Positions 19,702-27,667 of a stretch of DNA of 64,000 bases are shown here, one piece after another. The DNA comes from Prolixibacteraceae bacterium (GTDB taxonomy: Bacteria > Bacteroidota > Bacteroidia > Bacteroidales > Prolixibacteraceae), in assembly GCA_947475715.1 (NCBI GenBank), contig CANJNY010000006.1, positions 16,528 to 80,527 of the forward strand, given 5' to 3'. A program made the translations under genes and the position numbers. Each line of letters starts with the position of its first letter. Positions within the stretch are counted from its first letter, which is position 1. The notes under the pieces are model-generated. The model had not been told where the DNA came from. It was given only the letters and a program-made list of their open reading frames with translations, and made no database searches.

Positions 19702-20451
19702 TTAAGAAAGAGTGAAAGAATAATTATTTGGTATTTTTATTTCGACAATAGTTCCTCCGGGTTCGGTTGAAGCTGATTCCTTTTCCCGGATAAGGAATTC
19801 TATTTTTTGTTTATTTTGTTCATTTAAAATGTCGAGGGTTTGATAGAGAACCTTAAGTCCGGTGCCGGCCCCCAGTGTTCTTTTTGAGGAAGTCAGATAA
19901 CCAATTCCATTATCTTCAATGGTTATATTTAATCTTCCGGAGGAATTGGTGATTTTTATTCGTAATATTTTTTGCCCGGTCAGGGGTAACAGACCATGTT
20001 TTATTGCGTTTTCAACTGGAATCTGAATAATCATGGCCGGAATCGAACTATTCAAATTCAGTCCGGGTTGAACCTCATACGAGATGATAAAAGGATCAGG
20101 CACGATCAGGGATTGTAATTCAATATAGCCTTTAACCAATTCCAGCTCTTCGTACAGGGGGATAATCAATTGTTCGATGTTATCGACTGATTTGCGCAAA
20201 AGGATTAACAGGGTTTTTATGTTTTTTTCAATTATTCCAGTTTGTGTGGTGAGTCCTGAAATGGTACTTAATGCATTGAAGAAGAAATGTGTTGTTATTC
20301 TGACACGGATACCTTCAAATTTTAGTCTTGAGATTGTTTTCCTTTGCTCCATAAGGGTAGCTGCATTTTTGTTTCTGCTGTTCAGAAACAGAACTGAGAT
20401 AAGAACCAGTGCACTCGATAAGGCTATTATTATGCCGTATAAAATTGTCAT
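19702..20451 (-). CDS. LytS-type sensor histidine kinase (His_kinase/HATPase)
   Basis: From the ATG at 20451 the protein has 249 residues: a single N-terminal membrane helix (about 3-24), no sensor domain, and an H-box TTHFFFNALSTI with His55. The ATP-binding N-box is PVENAIKHG (Asn148) and the G-box is EDNGIGYL. The THFFFNA form departs slightly from the usual PHFLFN. A TTG start at 20502 would run into a stem-loop, so it was not chosen. With no input domain it may sense through its helix or a partner protein. It is paired with the LytTR regulator downstream. Confidence 0.88.
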   Translation of the reverse strand: MTILYGIIIALSSALVLISVLFLNSRNKNAATLMEQRKTISRLKFEGIRVRITTHFFFNALSTISGLTTQTGIIEKNIKTLLILLRKSVDNIEQLIIPLYEELELVKGYIELQSLIVPDPFIISYEVQPGLNLNSSIPAMIIQIPVENAIKHGLLPLTGQKILRIKITNSSGRLNITIEDNGIGYLTSSKRTLGAGTGLKVLYQTLDILNEQNKQKIEFLIREKESASTEPGGTIVEIKIPNNYSFTLS

Positions 20452-20492
20452 ATCGAAAGTGTAATGAAATAAAGGAATTTCTTTAAAAAGCT

Positions 20493-20521
20493 GTAGAGAC
20501 AAAGCATTGCCTTGTCTCTAC
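20493..20521 (-). terminator. TAGAGACAAGG-type hairpin between gldN and the histidine kinase
   Basis: GTAGAGACAAAGC (20493-20505) pairs with GCCTTGTCTCTAC (20509-20521) with one mismatch and a 3-base loop. On the minus strand it is followed by AGCTTTTT, so it may end the gldKLMN transcript about 50 bases after gldN. It is almost the same sequence as the groEL terminator at 5896-5930. Confidence 0.65.
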
Positions 20522-20569
20522 GATAAATTTCAGTTGAATATTCAACCAAATATATTCAAATAATTTATA

Positions 20570-21418
20570 TTAATATTCCCAGAGGTCCTGTTCGTAATCG
20601 AAGATTGAATTTTTAATTCTTTCTGATTCCTTGAATGCATATTCTCCGGTAGCATACTCTTCGATTGATCTGTTGTTATATAGGTTTTCTTCTTTGACAA
20701 TAAAACCATCAAATTTTCTTCTTATAAATACATCGTCAAAGCTTAAACTTCTGGCTGAATTGAAATCATTTAAGACCTCTTTTTTAGCGAGAATGGGTCT
20801 GATTTCGGGATATGAAACCCAAAAGAGTCTTTTACGCACGAAGGTAGTATCTTTTGGATCTTTTTTAAATACACGGATAGGGCAGAGGCCAAGAATGCGT
20901 ACCTGAAGTGTTGATCTTTGTTTATCGAAATACCACACCTCTTTAATTTCCAGTTGTTTAACATCTTTAGTTGGAATTTCAGAGGTAACTGTTGAATCGC
21001 GGTCATTTCCGGTATTCAAATCAGTAACTTTAATCGTTCTTATCGAGTCTCCAAATTGCTGTTTAACCTGATTGTAATTAATCGGTTCAACGAATTCGTT
21101 ATCGGAAAGCTGAGCATCGAAGGCTGTAATTCGTTTATCCTCAATTCCTTTTAATAAGATATTAAAGAGATTATTTCTTCCCTGCATTTCGTTAATCGGA
21201 TAGTAAAAGTGCTGGTTGGCTTTTTCGCGGAAGTCGATGATCCGCCAAACGGTCTTTGACCAAATAACATCTGATTCTCTGACCAGAGGCAGAGGAGAAG
21301 GTTTTCGGTCTACGGTTGTTTTTTTCACGTAGGCGTTATAATTAACCTGGGCCTTCAACAGATTTTCTGATGTAGCTCCAATCAAAACTATTACGAAGAT
21401 CAAAAATAACTTTTTCAT
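20570..21418 (-). CDS. gldN: Gliding motility / type IX secretion protein GldN
   Basis: The 282-residue product has a signal peptide (MKKLFLIFVIVLIGATSENLLKAQ) and the GldN/PorN pattern: SDVIWSKTVWRIIDFREKANQHFYYP near residue 50, then a central KEVWYFDKQRSTLQVRILGLCPI and LFWVSYPE. It is periplasmic and binds GldK in the ring of the type IX secretion core complex. It follows gldM by 2 bases. The order porP-gldK-gldL-gldM-gldN is the conserved core operon. Confidence 0.94.
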   Translation of the reverse strand: MKKLFLIFVIVLIGATSENLLKAQVNYNAYVKKTTVDRKPSPLPLVRESDVIWSKTVWRIIDFREKANQHFYYPINEMQGRNNLFNILLKGIEDKRITAFDAQLSDNEFVEPINYNQVKQQFGDSIRTIKVTDLNTGNDRDSTVTSEIPTKDVKQLEIKEVWYFDKQRSTLQVRILGLCPIRVFKKDPKDTTFVRKRLFWVSYPEIRPILAKKEVLNDFNSARSLSFDDVFIRRKFDGFIVKEENLYNNRSIEEYATGEYAFKESERIKNSIFDYEQDLWEY

Positions 21419-21420
21419 TT

Positions 21421-22965
21421 TTAATTAATTTTAAAGCTTATGGCAGGCAGATTACGGGTCGTTCCGTCATCCCCCTTAACTACAATGCTCTCAATGTATA
21501 ACCTACTTCCAGTATTTAACCCTTTCATTAAATCCCGTTGTTCCTGAGAGAAACGGTTTCCTTTTGTTTGTTTGTCGACAATAAATCCAGCCTTAGATGT
21601 TGATATTACAAATGATGTGACAGTAAAATTCATTTCAAAATCAAAATCGGGGATTTTAGCCAAAACTCCAAGCTGTGCTTCAAGTTCTTTTTTGGAGATT
21701 ACTCCATCATTCTTATTGGCTACAGAGGCAACAGGATCGGGTACTTTTTTAACCCGGAATGATGTTGTTCCGATCTCTTTTGATTTTCCATCAATCATGG
21801 CAGAGACTGTAATTACAGCGTTTACGCCAACCTTTTCAGGCCTTACAAGATAATTGCCAGCTGTACCAGGTTCAATAGTTCCATTGGTTATGGTCACTTT
21901 AGTATTGGTGGCTGATATACCGGGTACAGAGATAGAAACCGGGTTTGCAAGTCCGGCATAGAACACATTCATTTTAGTTGGTGACACGGTCATTGAAGGT
22001 TTTGCAACCTCATATTCGTGTTTGAAAGGATAACTTACAATTAATCCCAAGGGATTTTTATAGTTAATCTGTCCGCGATATTCAATCTTACCCTCTTTTG
22101 AGGTAACCAACTTATATAATCCTGCATTTTCACCGGGCACCATTGGGAGTGTTGAACCCCCAACCATAATAACAGGACTAGCCGTTGTGTCTACCGCAGA
22201 GAGGAATACTTTTGCCTCGTAGGTACTCCCTTGAAGTACGTAATCGGATGTGGATACCACCTGAGCCTGGAGCTTATTAAATTTAAAAGAAGCTGCATCT
22301 ATCTGCGCATAGAGGTGATTTATTACATCTGATTCTGCATTACGAACATCACTTTGTATCTTAGACATTAGGGTGATTACAGCAATAAGAGGGTATCCTT
22401 CAAATTTACTTGATTCCCATGTGGGTGTTTGACCCTGAACGGGAGGTGGGTTTGAGGTGTTAAGGCTCTCATTGATGGAGGTGATTAACGCAGTATTTGA
22501 GGTGTCAACCAATTCAATCAAAGATTTTCGGTACTGTTCAATAGCCTTCTTTAACGCTATTCCGTTTTTCTTATTAATCATTAATTCAGCTGAATAATTA
22601 AGGTCATCCTGAGATTTTATATTGTCCAAATCTCCTTCAGGACCGTCTGCCTTTTTAACAATTAATACCTTTAAACTATGTATATAGTTATATAACGAGT
22701 CTGAATTTGTTTTAACTCTGATCACCGAATTATTTAGTTCTCCGGCTTTTTTAGGATTTTCCCTTGCTGCATTATTAAAATCGTCGTATACACGTTGATT
22801 TTTAGCAATTGAACTTTCAATTGATTGCATGAAATTATGATTGACCATCACGAATGCGTCCAATACTGATTTATCTACATTGAGAGCCAACATGGCAGTC
22901 AAAACCAGATACATCAAACTGATCATCCTTTGTCTGGGTGCCTCCGGACAGTATTTCGTTCCCAT
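21421..22965 (-). CDS. gldM: Gliding motility / type IX secretion motor protein GldM
   Basis: A full-size 514-residue GldM. A near-N-terminal membrane helix in PRQRMISLMYLVLTAMLALN precedes the helical D1 domain and several Ig-like periplasmic domains. The C-terminal domain contains KVPDPVASVANK and ends ISFKIN. GldM with GldL forms the proton-driven rotary motor; its periplasmic stalk reaches the GldK/N ring. It starts 8 bases after the gldL stop and ends 2 bases before gldN. Confidence 0.95.
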   Translation of the reverse strand: MGTKYCPEAPRQRMISLMYLVLTAMLALNVDKSVLDAFVMVNHNFMQSIESSIAKNQRVYDDFNNAARENPKKAGELNNSVIRVKTNSDSLYNYIHSLKVLIVKKADGPEGDLDNIKSQDDLNYSAELMINKKNGIALKKAIEQYRKSLIELVDTSNTALITSINESLNTSNPPPVQGQTPTWESSKFEGYPLIAVITLMSKIQSDVRNAESDVINHLYAQIDAASFKFNKLQAQVVSTSDYVLQGSTYEAKVFLSAVDTTASPVIMVGGSTLPMVPGENAGLYKLVTSKEGKIEYRGQINYKNPLGLIVSYPFKHEYEVAKPSMTVSPTKMNVFYAGLANPVSISVPGISATNTKVTITNGTIEPGTAGNYLVRPEKVGVNAVITVSAMIDGKSKEIGTTSFRVKKVPDPVASVANKNDGVISKKELEAQLGVLAKIPDFDFEMNFTVTSFVISTSKAGFIVDKQTKGNRFSQEQRDLMKGLNTGSRLYIESIVVKGDDGTTRNLPAISFKIN

Positions 22966-22972
22966 CTTCGAA

Positions 22973-23950
22973 TTAACCTTTTACGTTCATAGCTCCAAGC
23001 ATATTACCATAAATATGGTTAAGTGCCTCCAGATTTTTATTTAATTCTTCAGTTTGTTTCCGGTATTTCTGTGCCTCTTCCACCGCGCTGTTGACTAAAC
23101 CGGTCATTTTTGAATGGCCTTCGAAAGCCTCTTCTGCAGATACCGTTAATTTTTTGGCATTCTGAAGGTGCAATTCGTAGGATGAATGTAAGGCAGAGAG
23201 ACTTGTATTTACCAGAGAAAGGCCTGTGCTATAATTTTTTGAATGATCGTTTAGGGCCAACAGATCTTTATTTACTGTTTCGGTAAAACTTTTATATGAT
23301 TGAGCCAGTTTGTCTCCTGTTACAGCGAGTTGATCATTTATCTTTTTAGAAGATTCATTAAATGTATTGGCCAGATTTTTGGATGAATTTCCTAATATCT
23401 GGGAGCTCTGATCATAAGAATAAACCAGATCATTGGTCGATTTCTCGATTGAATGAGACGCACGGGAATTAATGTCTTTAAAGACAGACATTGACTCAGA
23501 TGCTTCGGTAATATTTTTTACATATTCGTCAGTTGCTAAACTTGCGATCGAAATATCCGCAATTCCGCTTGCCGTATTTGAAAGGTCTTGCAACCCTTTT
23601 TTAACTTTCGCGAGCAATTCAGGTGAAATATCTGCTTTCTCGAGGATACTTTCCAGGTTATTTTGTTTTGGTGCAATTGCAAATTCAAACTCCTCCTCTT
23701 CAGGAGTATAAGCTTCTCTAAGTTGAGGATAAACTTTTGACCAATCGGGGATTTCAACCGAGGGTTCGAATGCCGAGAAGAAGAAAATTACAACTTCGGT
23801 CAACATCCCAATAGGGAGAATAATATTTGCGTAAGGCCAATGTTGTAATTTAAACAATGCCCCTAAAAGTACAACCGAAGCACCAATACTATATAGAAAA
23901 TTCATTGAAGATTTCCATCTTCTTGAATGGGTAAATTCAAATACCGCCAT
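22973..23950 (-). CDS. gldL: Gliding motility / type IX secretion motor protein GldL
   Basis: The 325-residue protein has two membrane helices near the N-terminus (about 17-36 and 42-60, containing LFKLQHWPYANIILPIGMLTEVVIFFFSAF) with the conserved glutamate in the second helix. A long cytoplasmic coiled-coil tail follows. The tail makes it longer than the roughly 215 residues of Flavobacterium GldL and closer to PorL. It uses the proton gradient to drive GldM. It lies between gldK (29 bases upstream) and gldM. Confidence 0.94.
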   Translation of the reverse strand: MAVFEFTHSRRWKSSMNFLYSIGASVVLLGALFKLQHWPYANIILPIGMLTEVVIFFFSAFEPSVEIPDWSKVYPQLREAYTPEEEEFEFAIAPKQNNLESILEKADISPELLAKVKKGLQDLSNTASGIADISIASLATDEYVKNITEASESMSVFKDINSRASHSIEKSTNDLVYSYDQSSQILGNSSKNLANTFNESSKKINDQLAVTGDKLAQSYKSFTETVNKDLLALNDHSKNYSTGLSLVNTSLSALHSSYELHLQNAKKLTVSAEEAFEGHSKMTGLVNSAVEEAQKYRKQTEELNKNLEALNHIYGNMLGAMNVKG

Positions 23951-23979
23951 TATTCAACTATTTTTTTATTAATTGTTTT

Positions 23980-25347
23980 TCATTTTTTACCTGACTGAAA
24001 CTCATCTCCAAACGACGAGCGGACGCAACGAAAACCGATATATGATTTTGCCGTATCCTGATATTCGAAAGAGCGGGTACCAACCTGAATAAAGTAAGCT
24101 ATATCCTTCCATGAGCCGCCGCGCGTCACTTTACGTTTCATTGCCGCAGGGTCATCAGGGAGTGCATTTTGTTCAATATTTGGATTTAGGTCATGCATAA
24201 TTTCATAGGATGATTCATCGTACGAAGTGATTGTCCATTCGGCAACATTCCCCGCCATATCATAGAGTCCGAAACCGTTAGGATCGTAGTTTGCAACTTT
24301 AACTGTTGTTTTTCCACCGTCATCACTGTAATTTCCACGCATTGGTTTAAAATTGGCCATAAAGCACCCATTCTTGGAGCGTGTGTAATATCCACCCCAG
24401 GGATACATTGAATTACTTAACCCGCCGCGGGCTGCCAGTTCCCATTCTGCCTCGGATGGCAAACGGTAATCCTGTACTCCATTATCTCCTTTGGATAACA
24501 ATGCTGAATTCTTGAAATTTGTGCGCCATACACAAAAGGCTTTTGCCTGTTTCCAGGTAACTCCAACTACAGGATAATCGTCAAATCCGGGATGTGAAAA
24601 GTATTTGTTCGTAAGTGGATCGTTAAAGGCATATGAGAAATCGCGGATCCACACCAGGGTATCCGGGTAAATATTTACTCCATCGCTCATAATAAAGCTT
24701 GATCTTCCTTCTATCGGAACGTTCTTCCCGTTTAAATCGAAAACATTCCCCCCTTTGTAGGATTGTTCCTTAAAGTTAAAGGCGTTTTGAGCTCGCGCAG
24801 CTTGTTGAAGATCTACCCAGGAATAGCTGTAAGATAATTTTCGGGTATCGAGCTCTTTTCGCCCCATGATCCGATCACTTCCGGCATAAAACATCGGATC
24901 CAAAGCGTCCTTGTAATCGGGATTATTCCAGTCAAGTTTTCTTTTCCAGTCGAGTATCGGTGGGTCAATCGGATTTCCCTTACGGTCCTGAGTTATCTTA
25001 AATTCTTCAAATTGTTCCGATAGAATCTGACGGGCAATAGAATCACGCACCCAGTATACAAACTGGCGGTATTCATTATTGGTAATTTCTGTATCATCCA
25101 TCCAAAAAGTTGATAAATCAACAGTCCTTGTTGGAAGTGCAGCATTGGCAACATCCTGATCTCCAACTCCAATATTGAAACTTTGGCCGGGTATTAAAAC
25201 CATGCCAAGAGGAGAGGGTTCAGAATATTTTCCGCGTTTTTGTACTCCCGTTAATTCACCTCTGCCACCACTGGGACCAAAAAGGCTATTACAACTGGGT
25301 AACAAGAGTACTAACGATATAAAACCTAAGATAAGTAATCGCTTCAT
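23980..25347 (-). CDS. gldK: Gliding motility / type IX secretion lipoprotein GldK
   Basis: A 455-residue lipoprotein (LLLPSC, Cys19) with an FGE-sulfatase (SUMF1-like) fold: TFWMDDTEITNNEYRQFV, PVVGVTWKQAKAFCVWR, YRLPSEAEWELAARGG, GFGLYDMAGNVAEWT and TRGGSWKD. It is not expected to be an active formylglycine enzyme. GldK/PorK forms the outer-membrane-associated ring with GldN in the type IX system. It is the first gene of the gldKLMN block and follows the PorP-like gene by 42 bases. Confidence 0.95.
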   Translation of the reverse strand: MKRLLILGFISLVLLLPSCNSLFGPSGGRGELTGVQKRGKYSEPSPLGMVLIPGQSFNIGVGDQDVANAALPTRTVDLSTFWMDDTEITNNEYRQFVYWVRDSIARQILSEQFEEFKITQDRKGNPIDPPILDWKRKLDWNNPDYKDALDPMFYAGSDRIMGRKELDTRKLSYSYSWVDLQQAARAQNAFNFKEQSYKGGNVFDLNGKNVPIEGRSSFIMSDGVNIYPDTLVWIRDFSYAFNDPLTNKYFSHPGFDDYPVVGVTWKQAKAFCVWRTNFKNSALLSKGDNGVQDYRLPSEAEWELAARGGLSNSMYPWGGYYTRSKNGCFMANFKPMRGNYSDDGGKTTVKVANYDPNGFGLYDMAGNVAEWTITSYDESSYEIMHDLNPNIEQNALPDDPAAMKRKVTRGGSWKDIAYFIQVGTRSFEYQDTAKSYIGFRCVRSSFGDEFQSGKK

Positions 25348-25389
25348 AGTTCGCTTAATATGTTGTATTCAACTATTTTTATGTCAAAG

Positions 25390-26376
25390 TTACAAAAATC
25401 TGACACTTTTGTACTTGTGAGTATGCTTTTTATATAATAATACTGAATATGACAGAAAAAATTCATGCGATCCGGCATTATATCTGGACAAAGCAGAAAT
25501 GCTAACATCGTATGAATATCCAAATTTTATCCCATTCCATAATTCGGTTCCACCTGTAACAATTATCGCATCGCCAAAACGAAATCCAAGACCACCCCAA
25601 AATCGTTTATCATATTGCAGAGTCATATTCATGTCAGCCTGCCAGGAGGTAGCGTCCGTTTTGTAATAAATGGACGGTATTGCCTGCAATCTTTCATCAG
25701 CCATTTGAAAGATATAGTTGCCACCAACATAAAAAGATCTAAGTAGGGTATATTTACCCGACTGGTCGAATGAAATTGATGGTCTGTTCAAGTGTCTGCC
25801 TGAAATGGCGAGCTCATAATTTTCAGTCTGATAAAATAATCCAAGACCAATATCAGCCATAATTCCACCCGATTTTCCTTTTGGCAACGAAGGATCTGAA
25901 AGATTAACAACATCTCCCCCGTCGATTCCGGTCAGATCAAGATTAAGATTCTTATTCATTAACCCCAATGAGATACCTGTACCTAATTTTCCATCGCCAA
26001 GATCTGTTCTCCAGGAATAATTTAGTCCTATTGAAACATTCTTCTCAAATCCTATTACATCATTGATTATTGAAAATCCAACACCATCATCTTTCCCAAT
26101 TAGATGGAGTGCAGCATCTGCATTAAAAACAGTTGTCACCGGGGCTCCGGGAAATCCCACCCATTGAAATCTGTTTAAAAACGTAACATTAATAAGACCG
26201 GAAGATCCTGCAAAACCTGGATTCACTGTTAATTGATTAAACCGGTTTTGACTAAACTGTGGATCCTGCTGGCCATTTGCGACAAAAATACTAATATTTC
26301 CTAATATCCAAAATAGGATTAGTTTATTCCATAGTTGCCTTTTGCGATAATTGATATTTGCGGTATTATCATTCAT
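25390..26376 (-). CDS. PorP/SprF family type IX secretion outer-membrane protein
   Basis: With the ATG at 26376 the protein has 328 residues, a signal peptide ending ANGQQ, and the PorP/SprF start QDPQFSQNRFNQLTVNPGFAGSSG. Further family blocks are FNRFQWVGFPGAPVTT, the GLGLFYQTENYELAISGRHL strand pair and the barrel end GIKFGYSYDVSISAL...GSHEFFLSY. These beta-barrels sit with or near the T9SS ring and often hold C-terminal-domain proteins at the surface. It heads the gldKLMN block. A GTG at 26382 is an alternative start. Confidence 0.92.
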   Translation of the reverse strand: MNDNTANINYRKRQLWNKLILFWILGNISIFVANGQQDPQFSQNRFNQLTVNPGFAGSSGLINVTFLNRFQWVGFPGAPVTTVFNADAALHLIGKDDGVGFSIINDVIGFEKNVSIGLNYSWRTDLGDGKLGTGISLGLMNKNLNLDLTGIDGGDVVNLSDPSLPKGKSGGIMADIGLGLFYQTENYELAISGRHLNRPSISFDQSGKYTLLRSFYVGGNYIFQMADERLQAIPSIYYKTDATSWQADMNMTLQYDKRFWGGLGFRFGDAIIVTGGTELWNGIKFGYSYDVSISALSRYNAGSHEFFLSYSVLLYKKHTHKYKSVRFL

Positions 26377-26452
26377 TTGCACAGAGGTAACTTATCATTT
26401 GTCGCATTAACCGTATATTTTGTAATCATTAACAAATATAGAACAATACTGT

Positions 26453-27577
26453 TTAAATTTTATTGAAATATTTCCACCATTTTTCAGAGATTTCATTTTT
26501 ACAGGCCTTACGATAATCTTTTTTGGAACAAGGGACTCTAAAAGGGTATACCGTACAGTCTTCGGATGGTACTTCCATCCACCACCTGCGCGATATGGGA
26601 TGAAGTAAGAATGAGATAGGATCCTCCAATCCGTCAACATTTATATGATAATGCTCAAAATTTGTGGCTTCATCAACCGGTTCTTCATCCAATCGTTTTG
26701 ATACTCCGTTAATGAAGTACCAGCTAATTTGGGCGGCCATCATGGCCCCTAGCGATGACGGATCGGCATTGGGGGCATAACCAAAAAGGGCAAACCATGC
26801 CGGTTTAGTTGAAATTCCGCAATACCATGAAATCTGACACGCTTCTGCTCCTGTTAAACCATTAGGCGATATTCGGTATTGCCCTGGAGAATCTGCACCA
26901 TTCATGGCACCATAGTCAAAACTCATCAGATCTGATTTGCGGATCAATGGCTCCAGCTCTTTTAAATCGGTGCGGATTTCACCTAAAGTACGGATTTCAG
27001 CCCCGGCATCATCTGTCACCAGTTCGTGCATTTGTTCACCAATAAAATAGGATTGACCTCCAATAAGTGTAACGGAGGTGCCAACCGGCACCTTATTGAT
27101 GAAAAATTCATCGGCGTAATTATTATTTTCCTCAGCAGCATCAATCCTGTCATCAACTACAATAAGATCGAATTCCTCCCTGCCAAAACCACGAATGATC
27201 GGGACGGTAAACTCCTGGCTTCCTCCCAGTATGAGAAGTCGTACATTTAGTAACGCAAGTTCTTCCACAACAATCTTAACTGCAGCATGAGTATCTTTTA
27301 ATTCGTTGCCGGTTTTGATATTACCCAGATCGACAATGTTTATTTCGGAAGGGAATGCCGTGAGTGTGTATAATTGCCCCCTGATCGCATCCGGCGCTTC
27401 AGCAAGCTGATGACAGGAAGAACCTCTTCCTTCAGGAATTCCAAGTATCGCAACAGACGGAAGGTTATTTGGATCCCAGGTTCTTGATTTCAAATAATGT
27501 CCCAACTGATTGGAATGCCCCTCATAGTTGCGAACAACAGCTAAATCCTTTGCCGGAATAATAAGGTCGTTGAGCAT
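26453..27577 (-). CDS. Arginase/formimidoylglutamase-fold protein with degraded metal site
   Basis: A 374-residue ureohydrolase-fold protein. Its start ILGIPEGRGSSCHQ, the central LLILGGSQEF and the DLMSFDYGAMNGADSPG block align with arginase/HutG motifs. The metal ligands are largely lost: GGDH is GGSQ (118-121), DxHxD is DDRID (142-146, Arg instead of His), and DxD is DYG (221-223). Only about three of six ligands remain, so hydrolase activity is doubtful. Annotation pipelines would call it formimidoylglutamase. It lies between topA and porP-gldKLMN, an arrangement I recall from other Bacteroidota. The true role is unknown. Confidence 0.85.
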   Translation of the reverse strand: MLNDLIIPAKDLAVVRNYEGHSNQLGHYLKSRTWDPNNLPSVAILGIPEGRGSSCHQLAEAPDAIRGQLYTLTAFPSEINIVDLGNIKTGNELKDTHAAVKIVVEELALLNVRLLILGGSQEFTVPIIRGFGREEFDLIVVDDRIDAAEENNNYADEFFINKVPVGTSVTLIGGQSYFIGEQMHELVTDDAGAEIRTLGEIRTDLKELEPLIRKSDLMSFDYGAMNGADSPGQYRISPNGLTGAEACQISWYCGISTKPAWFALFGYAPNADPSSLGAMMAAQISWYFINGVSKRLDEEPVDEATNFEHYHINVDGLEDPISFLLHPISRRWWMEVPSEDCTVYPFRVPCSKKDYRKACKNEISEKWWKYFNKI

Positions 27578-27667
27578 GATTGGTCGTAATTTAAAGTGGA
27601 AAAGTCAACATGCAAAGTTCAAACTTATTTAATTGATTTTTGCATTTTAAACCCTGGATTTAATAAT

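Noticed and set aside
20452..20502. N-terminal extension of the histidine kinase from TTG 20502
   Set aside because: It would be encoded by one arm of the stem-loop at 20493-20521 and adds nothing resembling the family; ATG 20451 starts right at the membrane helix.
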